The notes below the pieces were generated by a model. It was given only the letters and a program-made list of their open reading frames with translations, was not told the origin of the DNA and made no database searches. A DNA stretch of 64,000 nt from Ralstonia pickettii (GTDB taxonomy: Bacteria > Pseudomonadota > Gammaproteobacteria > Burkholderiales > Burkholderiaceae): assembly GCF_016466415.2 (NCBI RefSeq), contig NZ_CP066772.2, positions 682,001 through 746,000 on the forward strand, read 5' to 3'. Positions 23,526-32,318 of this stretch are shown here, one piece after another (within the stretch, counting starts at the first letter, position 1; every line of letters starts with the position of its first letter). The position numbers were made by a program, and so were the translations under genes.

Positions 23526-25139
23526 TTACGACGCCACTGGCCCCACCGGCGATTGGAACGGGTGATATTGATACAGCCACGTTTCCGACAGCGGCTTGCC
23601 ATCCACACGCAAAAACAGCCGCATGTCGACCGGTTCCTTCCCGTCGACCGTCAGATCGAACTGCGCGCGCCAATGCCCCGGCACGCCGTTCGGCACGGCT
23701 TCGGTAAATACATACGAAAACGTGCCGCGCGAGCTGCTGAGTACTGCCTCCGGCTTGGTGCCGAAGGGCAGCTTCTCCAGCGGGCCGCCCTTGAACTCGA
23801 CCATGAACTTGCGCACGCCGCGCGGGCGCGGCTGGCCCGGCTGGCCGCCGTTGCCCATGCGCGTGGCCACGCAGCGCGCCAGCTGTGTCGGGTACGGTTC
23901 ATCGGCCAGCCAGTGCAGGCGATAGCGTAGACGGTACTGGCTGCCCGCACGCGCCGGTGCCTTCGGCACCCACATGGCGACGATGTTGTCGTGGATCTCG
24001 TCGTCGGTCGGGATTTCGATGAGCTGCACGGCGCCCTCGCCCCAGCCTTCCAGCGGCTCGACCCACAGGCTCGGGCGGCGCTCGTAATGGACGCCGTCCT
24101 GGTAGTTGTTGAAATCGCGATCGCGCTGCAGCAGGCCGAAGCCGCGCGGGTTGTTGTCGCCAAAGGCAGACGCCATCGTGCGCGGCGGATCATTCAGCGG
24201 GCGCCAGATGCGCTCGCCATTGCCGGTCCAGAGGGCGAGGCCGTCGGAGTCGTGCACCTCGGGGCGCCAGTCAGTGGCGGTGCCCTTGGCGGTTTCCGAA
24301 AACCAGTACATCGACGTGGCGGGCGCGATGCCGAAACGGTCGACGTCCTTGCGCAGGAAGATGGCCGTGTCGATGTCCATCACCACGCCCTTCGTGCGGT
24401 GCATGACAAAGCGATATGCACCCGTGATGCTCGGGCCGTCGAGCAGCGTGTAGATCGTCACGGAATCGGCGCGGTTGTCTGCCGGCGTGTCGAACCACAC
24501 GTGCGTGAAATTGGGAAACTCTTCCGGCTTGCCGGCCTGCGCCACGTCCAGCGCAATGCCCCGTGCGGAAAGCCCGTACTGATACAGCTCGCCGATGGCG
24601 CGGAAGTACGACGCGCCCAGGAAGGCGACCCAATCGTTCTTCTTCCAGTCGAGTTTCTTCTGGTCACCCAGGCGGCTTTCCTGGAAGCGGAAACCGGCAA
24701 AGCCGCTGCCGCGCGGCAGTTTGCGCGCCGGGCTGTCGGCGGGCATGTCGAAGTACGATTCGTCGTAAACGATTTCGCGGGCGGCGCCTTTTTCCACCAC
24801 GTGCATGCGCACCGGGGCGCGGAAGAACGTGCCGAGGTGGAAGAACGTCACCGGAAACTGGCCGGGGCCGTCCGCAAAGAGTGCGTGGGCGGTGTCGAAT
24901 TTGATCTTGCCGTGTGCCTCGTAGTCGATCTTGGAAAGGATGTCGGCCGGCGCCGTGGCAGGCGGCGCGTACGGCTTGCCGGCCATCGCGCGGGCGCGCT
25001 CGATCAGCGCATCGAAAGAAAACGGCGCCGCATCGCCGAGCTTGACGCGATCGGCGGCCAGCGCTTCGGGCGTGATGCCGAGCGCCGCCAGCGTGGCGGT
25101 GACGGATGCGGAGGCAAGAAGGGTTCGACGTGTGACCAT
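23526..25139 (-). CDS. opgD: Periplasmic glucan biosynthesis protein OpgD/MdoD
   Basis: OpgG/OpgD-family protein (537 aa) that shapes osmoregulated periplasmic glucans. The N-terminus MVTRRTLLASASVTATLAAL is a twin-arginine signal, as in OpgD rather than Sec-exported OpgG. The conserved body includes KIDYEAHGKIKFD, FFHLGTFFRAPVRMHVV and YERRPSLWVEPLEGWGEG. An upstream ATG at 25181 would add 14 residues before the twin arginine. No opgH or opgG is adjacent. Confidence 0.9.
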   Translation of the reverse strand: MVTRRTLLASASVTATLAALGITPEALAADRVKLGDAAPFSFDALIERARAMAGKPYAPPATAPADILSKIDYEAHGKIKFDTAHALFADGPGQFPVTFFHLGTFFRAPVRMHVVEKGAAREIVYDESYFDMPADSPARKLPRGSGFAGFRFQESRLGDQKKLDWKKNDWVAFLGASYFRAIGELYQYGLSARGIALDVAQAGKPEEFPNFTHVWFDTPADNRADSVTIYTLLDGPSITGAYRFVMHRTKGVVMDIDTAIFLRKDVDRFGIAPATSMYWFSETAKGTATDWRPEVHDSDGLALWTGNGERIWRPLNDPPRTMASAFGDNNPRGFGLLQRDRDFNNYQDGVHYERRPSLWVEPLEGWGEGAVQLIEIPTDDEIHDNIVAMWVPKAPARAGSQYRLRYRLHWLADEPYPTQLARCVATRMGNGGQPGQPRPRGVRKFMVEFKGGPLEKLPFGTKPEAVLSSSRGTFSYVFTEAVPNGVPGHWRAQFDLTVDGKEPVDMRLFLRVDGKPLSETWLYQYHPFQSPVGPVAS

Positions 25140-25334
25140 AGGTGCCTGTGATGTAGCTGGTGAATAAGAATGGTCCGACATGGTAACGCGCGCCGGGGTT
25201 CCGACGCGGGCTGAGGGGTCGTCCGGACGGCCGATCCGTTACCGGTCAAGCGGCCAAATCGACCGTTCGTCGCAACAGGTTTGCGCCTTGAAGTGCCGGT
25301 TGCGATACTTGGCGGCATCGCCCTGGGGACTCGG

Positions 25335-26477
25335 ATGACGCAACGCTTTCGCAGCATCGGCATCGCTTTGGCGTTGGCCTGCGCGTTATGCAGCGCGCAG
25401 GCGGCACCTTGCGACGCGCCTGCCCTGTTGAACGACGGCTGGCAAATCGAGGCGGAACCGGCCGCGGCAGTTTTCGACGCCCGCAAGCTCTGTGCCGTCC
25501 TGCACAAGGTTGTCGGCGCCGATATCAATGTCCACAGCCTGCTCGTGGTGCGGCATGGACGCCTGGTCGCGGAGGTCTATCGTGCAGGCAAGGACGAGCG
25601 GGTGAAGGACCTGTTCCGCACCACGCGCACGTTCGATGCCAGCACGCTTCACGACATCCGCTCCATCAGCAAATCGGTGACGAGCCTGCTGTGGGGCATT
25701 GCGCAGGGGCAGGGCAAGACGCCGCCGCTCGACACGCCGGTGCTGTCGCTGTTTCCGGCGCTGGCGGAGTTGAATCGCGATGGCCGCGAGGCGATCACGT
25801 TCTCGCAGATGCTGTCGATGTCGAGCGGCCTGGCCTGGAACGAATGGCGTGCGAGGAGTCTGTTCAACAACGACGAGTTCGGGCTGTTCTGGCACTCGTC
25901 TCAGGCGCACTACGTGTTTGACCGCCCGATGGCGGCCCCGGCCGGCACGCAATTCAATTACAACGGCGGCAACACGGCGGTACTGGCGCTGCTGCTGGTG
26001 GAGCGCGTGGGCATGTCTGTGCCCGAGTACGCGCGCCAGCAACTGTTCGAACCGCTGGGCATCACCGACTGGGAATGGGTGGACGACTATCGTGGCCGCC
26101 CGCTGGCGTTTGCCGGCGTACGCCTGCGCCCCCGAGACCTCGCGCGCATCGGCCAGCTCGTGTTGCAGCACGGCCAATGGAACGGTCGGCAACTCGTGCC
26201 CGCCGAGTGGATTGCCGAGTCAACGCGCCCACACATCGACACCGGCATGGGCTTGCAGTACGGCTATCAATGGTGGCTCGGCAAGGTGGTGGCGGGCGGC
26301 ACCGAATACGCGTGGATCGGAGGCATCGGCAACGGTGGCCAGCGTCTGTGGATCGTGCCGGGGCTCGACATGGTGGTCGTCACCACGGCGGGCGACTACA
26401 ACCAGCGCGCAATCTGGAAGCAGGCCGAAACCCTGCTCAACGAGGTGATGACAGCCGTGCAGCCGACGCCCCGCTAA
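25335..26477 (+). CDS. Beta-lactamase-fold serine hydrolase (EstB/PBP4-like)
   Basis: Exported penicillin-binding-protein-like hydrolase (380 aa from ATG 25335; signal ends near AQA/APC). The active-site S110-I-S-K113 lies in IRSISKSVTSLLW and the Y-x-N-type motif in FNYNGGN. Such proteins are often esterases or D-aminopeptidases. It is not a class C beta-lactamase by any diagnostic I can see, so resistance is not inferred. Divergent from opgD. Confidence 0.8.
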   Translation: MTQRFRSIGIALALACALCSAQAAPCDAPALLNDGWQIEAEPAAAVFDARKLCAVLHKVVGADINVHSLLVVRHGRLVAEVYRAGKDERVKDLFRTTRTFDASTLHDIRSISKSVTSLLWGIAQGQGKTPPLDTPVLSLFPALAELNRDGREAITFSQMLSMSSGLAWNEWRARSLFNNDEFGLFWHSSQAHYVFDRPMAAPAGTQFNYNGGNTAVLALLLVERVGMSVPEYARQQLFEPLGITDWEWVDDYRGRPLAFAGVRLRPRDLARIGQLVLQHGQWNGRQLVPAEWIAESTRPHIDTGMGLQYGYQWWLGKVVAGGTEYAWIGGIGNGGQRLWIVPGLDMVVVTTAGDYNQRAIWKQAETLLNEVMTAVQPTPR

Positions 26478-26515
26478 CGGCTGCGCTGCTGCGCGGTTGC
26501 ACGTCTGAACGGGGC

Positions 26516-26995
26516 TTACAGGAACCGATCGAGGATCTTGCGACTGTGCTTGTCCAGCGCAAGCAGATCGCGGATCAGGTAGTGGATACCGTGGCTGTCG
26601 GAAATGAGCAGCGTGGTGCCGGTCAGGCGGCGGATATCTTCTTCGCCGCGCAGCACGAGGTCGGTCTGGCCGCGGTCGGTCTGCACCGTCCACGTGCTGG
26701 GCGTGGCGTAGGTCGATACGCCGACGATCGTGCGGATCTCGGGCATGAATTCCCGCGCGCCGAGTTCGGCTTCGATCAGCGCGCGCATTGGCGTGGGCAG
26801 CGCGTCGGGTTGCGTGATCCATGCCAGCTCGCGGCCGTCCGTGCTCATCAGGCTCAAGCCCTCGTCGGCGGCGGAGATGGGAAACGCGCGCACGGGCACC
26901 ACGCCTTCATGCACGGTGCCGTCGGCCAGGGTCATTACAAGCTTGCCGAAGCCGTTGCGGCTCAGGCTGAAGTCGGGCGTTTGCATCGCACTCAT
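26516..26995 (-). CDS. Cyanophycin-associated DUF1854 protein
   Basis: A 159-aa soluble protein matching the DUF1854 family (SLMSTDGRELAWITQPDAL, AELGAREFMPEIRTIVGVSTYATPSTWTV, GEEDIRRLTGTTLLISDSHGIHYLIRDLLALD). The family is repeatedly found with cyanophycin genes. It starts 13 nt after the ABC transporter stop, so they form one transcript. Biochemical role unknown. Confidence 0.85.
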   Translation of the reverse strand: MSAMQTPDFSLSRNGFGKLVMTLADGTVHEGVVPVRAFPISAADEGLSLMSTDGRELAWITQPDALPTPMRALIEAELGAREFMPEIRTIVGVSTYATPSTWTVQTDRGQTDLVLRGEEDIRRLTGTTLLISDSHGIHYLIRDLLALDKHSRKILDRFL

Positions 26996-27008
26996 TTCAA
27001 ATAAGGGA

Positions 27009-29315
27009 TCACTGTGCGTAAGCCGGCGCGGCGGCGTCCACGCGCTCGCCGTCGCTGGTCAGATCGGTCTCGGCATCGACATTGCGGGCCTGCGCCTGAT
27101 AAAGCTTGTAATACGCGCCTTCGCGCGCGAGCAGCTCGTCGTGATTGCCGACTTCGACGATCTGGCCGCGATCCATGACGACGAGGCGATCCGCCTTGCG
27201 CAGCGTCGACAACCGGTGCGCGATAGCGATGGTGGTGCGGCCCTGCACGAGGTTGTCGAGCGCCTTCTGGATTTCCTTCTCGGTGGTCGTGTCCACGGAA
27301 GACGTGGCCTCGTCCATGATCAGGATGCGCGGGTTGATGAGCAGGGCCCGCGCAATCGAAATACGCTGGCGTTCGCCGCCCGACAGGGCCTGGCCGCGTT
27401 CACCCACCAGCGAGTCGTAGCCGTGCGGCAGGCGCAGGATGAACTCGTGGGCGTGGGCGGCACGCGCGGCGGCAATGATCTCTTCGCGCGTGGCGTCGGG
27501 TTTGCCGTAGGCAATGTTGTCGGCGATCGTGCCGAAGAACAGGAACGGCTCCTGCAGCACCAGGCCGATGTTGCGGCGGAATTCCGAGACGGGCAGCGAA
27601 CGGATGTCGGTGCCATCCAGGCGGATCGCGCCTTCGGACACATCGTAGAAACGGCAGATCAGGTTCACGAGCGTGCTCTTGCCCGAGCCGCTGTGCCCCA
27701 CCAGCCCGATCATCTCGCCCGGCTGGATCGACAGGTTCAGGCCGCGGATCACCGCGCGGTTGCCATAACGGAAGCCCAGGTCGCGCAGTTCGATCGCGCC
27801 CTTCACCTTCTCGAGATGCACGGGCCTGGCCGGCTCGGGCACGCTCGACACGTGGTCGAGAATATCGAAGATCCGCTTGGCGCCGGCCGCCGCCTTCTGC
27901 GTGACGGACACGATGCGGCTCATGGAATCCAGGCGCGTGTAGAAGCGGCTGATATAGGTCAGGAACGCCACCAGCACACCGACGGTGATGGCGTCGTGGC
28001 TCACCCGCCAGATGCCGAAGATCCACACCACCAGCAGCCCGACTTCGGTCAGCAGCGTGACGGTCGGGGTAAACAGCGACCACACCGCGTTGACGCGATC
28101 GTTGATCGCCAGGTTGTGCTTGTTGGCCTCGGCAAAGCGCGTCACCTCGCGCTTTTCCTGGGCAAAGGCCTTGACCACGCGGATGCCCGGGATCGTATCG
28201 GCCAGCACGTTGGTGATTTCCGACCAGATCCGGTCGATCTTCTCGAAGCCGTGGCGCAGGCGGTCGCGCACCAAGTGGATCATCCACGCGATAAAGGGCA
28301 GCGGCACGAGGGTCACCAGTGCCAGCCATGGGTCGATCGAGACCAGGATGACGGCCGTCATCGCGATCATCAGCACGTCGGTGGCGAAATCGAGCAGGTG
28401 CAACGACAGGAACACGCTGATGCGGTCGCTTTCCGAGCCGATGCGCGCCATCAAGTCGCCCGTGCGCTTGCCGCCGAAGTACTCGAGCGACAGCTTGAGC
28501 AGGTGCTCGTAGGTGGTCGTGCGCAGGTCGGCGCTGATGCGCTCGGACACGCGCGCCAGCAGATACGTGCGCGCCCAGCCCAGCACCCAGGCCACCAGCG
28601 CGGCGCCAAACAGGCCGGACAGATAGAGCGTAACCAGGCGGTAATCGACCGGCTGCCCGTTCTGGTAGGGGATCAGCACCTTGTCCATCAAGGGCATCGT
28701 CAGGTACGGCGGCACCAGGGTGGCGGCCGTGCCGATCAGCAGCAGGGCGAAACCGGCCAGCAATTCCCACCGATACGGCTGGGCGAAGCGCCACAGGCGC
28801 AGCAGCGCCCAGGTCGAGGGCGGCTGCTCCAGTTCACGGCTGCATTGCGGGCAGTTGTCGTCACCAGTCGGGAGGGGCGCCTTGCAGATCGGGCAGGTGT
28901 CCGCGTCGGGCTGCGCGGCCTTGGCACCGGTGGTCAGGGCGTCGCGCTGGGCGTCAAAGGCGTCAGCCAGCCGCAGCGCGTCGGTGTTGTGGCCCAGCGT
29001 GTACCGCCAGCTGGCCAGCCGGTGCTGTCCGTCGGACAGCTCCAGCGTGCCGACGCCGGCGTGGTCGCTATGGGCGAGCGTCATGCCAGGAGCGATGTCC
29101 CAGCTTTGCAAATCCTTTTCGCCGGGGGCTTGGCCTATCAGGCGACGGTTCGTAACAACCAGCCACCCGTGGGTAAAATGCAGTCTTGCGTCCAAATCCA
29201 GCTGCAGCCCGGCCTGGACGGTTTCTTCTGGAGCGAGGCTCGAGCCCAGCACGACACTCCAGGGTTCCTGAGCGCGGGCGACGGTGGGGGCGGACGATGG
29301 GGAGGACTGGGTCAT
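27009..29315 (-). CDS. Cyanophycin-associated ABC transporter with zinc ribbon
   Basis: Half-size exporter-type ABC protein (768 aa) with an unusual N-terminus. Residues 1-130 form a soluble domain, followed near 140-160 by a zinc ribbon (CPICKAPLP...CPQC) before the six-helix membrane domain (about 185-480). The nucleotide-binding domain has Walker A GHSGSGKST (about 537), signature LSGGERQ (about 642), Walker B LIMDEATSS and an H-loop. ATG 29315 is chosen over the frame to 29504, which has an implausible N-terminus. Divergent from cphA; substrate unknown, perhaps linked to polymer or dipeptide handling. Confidence 0.87.
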   Translation of the reverse strand: MTQSSPSSAPTVARAQEPWSVVLGSSLAPEETVQAGLQLDLDARLHFTHGWLVVTNRRLIGQAPGEKDLQSWDIAPGMTLAHSDHAGVGTLELSDGQHRLASWRYTLGHNTDALRLADAFDAQRDALTTGAKAAQPDADTCPICKAPLPTGDDNCPQCSRELEQPPSTWALLRLWRFAQPYRWELLAGFALLLIGTAATLVPPYLTMPLMDKVLIPYQNGQPVDYRLVTLYLSGLFGAALVAWVLGWARTYLLARVSERISADLRTTTYEHLLKLSLEYFGGKRTGDLMARIGSESDRISVFLSLHLLDFATDVLMIAMTAVILVSIDPWLALVTLVPLPFIAWMIHLVRDRLRHGFEKIDRIWSEITNVLADTIPGIRVVKAFAQEKREVTRFAEANKHNLAINDRVNAVWSLFTPTVTLLTEVGLLVVWIFGIWRVSHDAITVGVLVAFLTYISRFYTRLDSMSRIVSVTQKAAAGAKRIFDILDHVSSVPEPARPVHLEKVKGAIELRDLGFRYGNRAVIRGLNLSIQPGEMIGLVGHSGSGKSTLVNLICRFYDVSEGAIRLDGTDIRSLPVSEFRRNIGLVLQEPFLFFGTIADNIAYGKPDATREEIIAAARAAHAHEFILRLPHGYDSLVGERGQALSGGERQRISIARALLINPRILIMDEATSSVDTTTEKEIQKALDNLVQGRTTIAIAHRLSTLRKADRLVVMDRGQIVEVGNHDELLAREGAYYKLYQAQARNVDAETDLTSDGERVDAAAPAYAQ

Positions 29316-29604
29316 CAGTGGCGCAAAGAATTCAAAAAGCGCGTCCAAATGGCCAAAAAACAGCCCAAAACGGGAAAAGGACGAACATAAATCGAGGCAA
29401 GAGTGCGGCGTCGCAATTGTTGCGGCCTGCAAAATTTGCTCGCAAGTATACATAGCCACGCCAGCACGGCATTTGGTGCGCTGCACAACGCACTCCGGGC
29501 TCAAGACGTCAACGCCGACGCCGTTGTAACGTTATTGAAAGGTAACGGTTCGGTTTCACGGACCAATTCACGGGTACATCGCCCCCTGCTTCCAAGCAAA
29601 TTCA

Positions 29605-32265
29605 ATGAAGAAGAAGGACATTGAGATTCTCGATGTCATGTCGCTGCGCGGCCCGAATATGTGGACATATCGGCCAGTGCTGGAGGCATGGGTCGATATT
29701 GGTGAACTGGAGGACTATCCCTCCAACACGATTCCCGGGTTCTACGAGCGTCTGTCGACATGGCTGCCCACGCTGATCGAGCACCGCTGCAGCCCCGGCG
29801 TGCGCGGCGGCTTCCTGATGCGCTTGAAGGAAGGCACCTGGCCCGGCCACATCCTGGAACACGTCACCCTCGAATTGCAGAACCTGGCCGGCATGCCCGG
29901 CGGCTTCGGCAAGGCGCGCGAGACACCCGTGCGCGGCGTCTACAAGGTGATCGTCCGCGCCTGGCACGAAGACGTGACCCGCGCTGCCCTGTTCGCCGCC
30001 CGTGATCTGGTCATGGCGGCCATTGAAGACCGCCCGTACGACGTGGACGCCGCCGTCGAAACGCTGCGCGACCTGGTGGACGAACAGTGCCTGGGCCCCA
30101 GCACCGCCTGCATCGTCGATGCCGCCGATGACCGCAATATCCCGTCCATCCGCCTGTCGGACGGCAACCTCGTGCAGCTCGGCTATGGCGCTCGCCAGCG
30201 CCGCATCTGGACGGCCGAAACCGACCGCACCAGCGCCATTGCCGAATCGATCTCGCGCGACAAGGACCTGACCAAGAGCCTGCTGCAGTCGTGCGGCGTG
30301 CCCGTGCCGGAAGGGCGCATGGTCGACAGCGCCGAAGATGCCTGGGAGGCCGCCGAAGACATCGGCGTGCCGGTGGTGGTCAAGCCGTACGACGGCAACC
30401 ACGGCCGCGGCGTGTTCACGAACCTGATGACGCGCGAAGAGGTGGAAACCGCTTACGCCGTGGCCATCGAGGAAGGCAACGGCGTGATCGTCGAGCGCTT
30501 CGTCTCCGGTAACGAACACCGCCTGCTGGTGGTGGGCGGCCGTCTGGCGGCGGCGGCGATGGGCGAGACCGCGTCGGTGGTCGGCGATGGCACCTCGACC
30601 ATCGAAGAATTGATCGAATCGCAGATCAATTCCGACCCGCGCCGCGGCAGCACTGAAGAACACCCGCTGAACTTTGTGCGCCTGGATTCCGCCGCACGCC
30701 TCGAACTCAAGCGCCAGGGCTACGCTGACGGCAGCGCCGTGCCGCCGGCGGGCCGCAGCGTGCTGATCCAGCGCAACGGCAACGTCGCCTTTGACGTGAC
30801 CGACCGTGTGCATCCGAGCGTGGCCGCGCACGCATCGCTGGCCGCGCGCGTGGTCGGTCTCGACATTGCCGGCGTGGACCTGGTGGCCGACGACATCTCG
30901 CGCCCGCTGGACGAGCAGCGTGGCGCCATTGTCGAGGTCAACGCCGGGCCTGGTTTGCTGATGCACATTCGCCCGGCCCAGGGGGAACCGCGCCCTGTCG
31001 GCCGCGCGATTGTCGATCACCTGTTTTCCGACAAGGACGGCGCGCAGGACGATGGCCGGATTCCCATCGTCGGCATCACGGGCACCAACGGCAAGACCGT
31101 CGTGGCCAAGCTGGTGGCGCAGATGCTGCAACTGTCGGGCAAGCACACGGGGTTGGGCTGCAGCGATGGCCTGTACCTCGATCGCCGCCAGGTGGAATCC
31201 GGCGCGCGCACCGACCGCGCCGCGTGGGATGCCTGCCATCGCATCCTAATGAACCGGGCGGTTGAAGCCGCCGTGTTCGAGAGCGACAGCGGCATGATCC
31301 TCTCGCAGGGGCTGCCGTATGACCGCTGCCAGGTGGGCGTCGTCACCAACTTCGGCAAGCCCGATCACCTGGGCGATTTCTACGTCGAAGATGAAGACCG
31401 GATGTACAGCGTCCTGCGCACGCAGATCGACGTGGTGCTGAAGACTGGCGTGGGCGTGCTCAATGCCGCCGATGCGCGCCTCGTTGAAATGGCCGACCTG
31501 TGCGATGGCGAAGTGATCTTCTTCGCCTTGACGGGCGATCTGGAGGCCATCGCCGCGCATCGCGCTGCTGGCAAACGGGCCGTGTTCGTGCGCGACGGCA
31601 AGGTGGTGCTCGCCACCGGCCCGACCGAACTGGCGCTGGCCGACGTGTCGGCCATTCCCCTGACCTACGACGGCCGCGTGCCGTTCCAGCTTGAAAACGT
31701 GCTGGCGGCTGTGGCTACCGGCTGGGCGCTGGGCATTTCGAACGATCTGATGCGCGCCGGCATCCTGACCTTCGATGTGGGGCAGGTAGATGTGCCGGGC
31801 CGCTTCACGCTGTTCCAGCACCATGGCGCCACGATCGTGGTGGATGACGCGCACAACGCGTCGGCGCTGGAAGCCTTGGCCGCTGCGCTGGACAACTTCC
31901 CGGCGCAACGCCGCACGCTGGTGTTCGGCGCCGGCCTGCAACGCCGTGATGAAGACCTGGTGGCGCAAGGCACCGTCATCGGACAGACATTCGACCGCGT
32001 GCTGCTGTGCGAAGACGCCAGTGTCAAACGCACCGATGCCGAGTTCGATCGCCAAGCACGCGCGCTGCTCAAGCAAGGGTTGCAGGCAGGCGGTCGCGTG
32101 GCTGAAGTCGTCGTCGAAGGGGCCAAGCGCCGGGATGTCGTGGACGCGGCGCTCTCGCAGGTCACAGCAGGCGACCTGCTGGTTTTGCAATGCGATGAGT
32201 GCGCCATCGAGGGCACCGTCCAGCAGGTACACCAGTGGATGGGCCGCGCCGAATCCCAGAACTGA
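29605..32265 (+). CDS. Cyanophycin synthetase paralogue, first copy (CphA')
   Basis: An 886-aa protein of the CphA family. The N-terminal domain (about 1-160) starts LDVMSLRGPNMWTYRPVLEAWVD. An ATP-grasp domain (about 220-480, GVPVVVKPYDGNHGRGVFTNL) is followed by a Mur-ligase-like domain with P-loop G493-TNGKT498. The P-loop continues VVA, not the canonical TTT, and KPDHLG replaces EGDHLG, so the ligase half has diverged from the second copy. Comparable tandem copies exist in Cupriavidus. It may have a modified primer or substrate role. 53 bp before the second copy. Confidence 0.9.
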   Translation: MKKKDIEILDVMSLRGPNMWTYRPVLEAWVDIGELEDYPSNTIPGFYERLSTWLPTLIEHRCSPGVRGGFLMRLKEGTWPGHILEHVTLELQNLAGMPGGFGKARETPVRGVYKVIVRAWHEDVTRAALFAARDLVMAAIEDRPYDVDAAVETLRDLVDEQCLGPSTACIVDAADDRNIPSIRLSDGNLVQLGYGARQRRIWTAETDRTSAIAESISRDKDLTKSLLQSCGVPVPEGRMVDSAEDAWEAAEDIGVPVVVKPYDGNHGRGVFTNLMTREEVETAYAVAIEEGNGVIVERFVSGNEHRLLVVGGRLAAAAMGETASVVGDGTSTIEELIESQINSDPRRGSTEEHPLNFVRLDSAARLELKRQGYADGSAVPPAGRSVLIQRNGNVAFDVTDRVHPSVAAHASLAARVVGLDIAGVDLVADDISRPLDEQRGAIVEVNAGPGLLMHIRPAQGEPRPVGRAIVDHLFSDKDGAQDDGRIPIVGITGTNGKTVVAKLVAQMLQLSGKHTGLGCSDGLYLDRRQVESGARTDRAAWDACHRILMNRAVEAAVFESDSGMILSQGLPYDRCQVGVVTNFGKPDHLGDFYVEDEDRMYSVLRTQIDVVLKTGVGVLNAADARLVEMADLCDGEVIFFALTGDLEAIAAHRAAGKRAVFVRDGKVVLATGPTELALADVSAIPLTYDGRVPFQLENVLAAVATGWALGISNDLMRAGILTFDVGQVDVPGRFTLFQHHGATIVVDDAHNASALEALAAALDNFPAQRRTLVFGAGLQRRDEDLVAQGTVIGQTFDRVLLCEDASVKRTDAEFDRQARALLKQGLQAGGRVAEVVVEGAKRRDVVDAALSQVTAGDLLVLQCDECAIEGTVQQVHQWMGRAESQN

Positions 32266-32318
32266 CGATCGGGCCTGAGTCAGAAAGAACGCCCAAAGCA
32301 CAACGGAAAGCTGATTGC

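Noticed and set aside
22928-23707. 259-aa frame with a good GGAGG site overlapping the pilin-like gene
   Set aside because: Gly/Ala/Arg-rich out-of-frame reading of the pilin-like gene that also runs antisense into opgD; the alternative frame has a signal peptide and a recognisable fold.
25335-26477. Serine hydrolase considered as a second beta-lactamase (AmpC)
   Set aside because: It shares the SxxK fold motif but has FNYNGGN and lacks other class C landmarks; EstB/PBP4-type hydrolases look the same.
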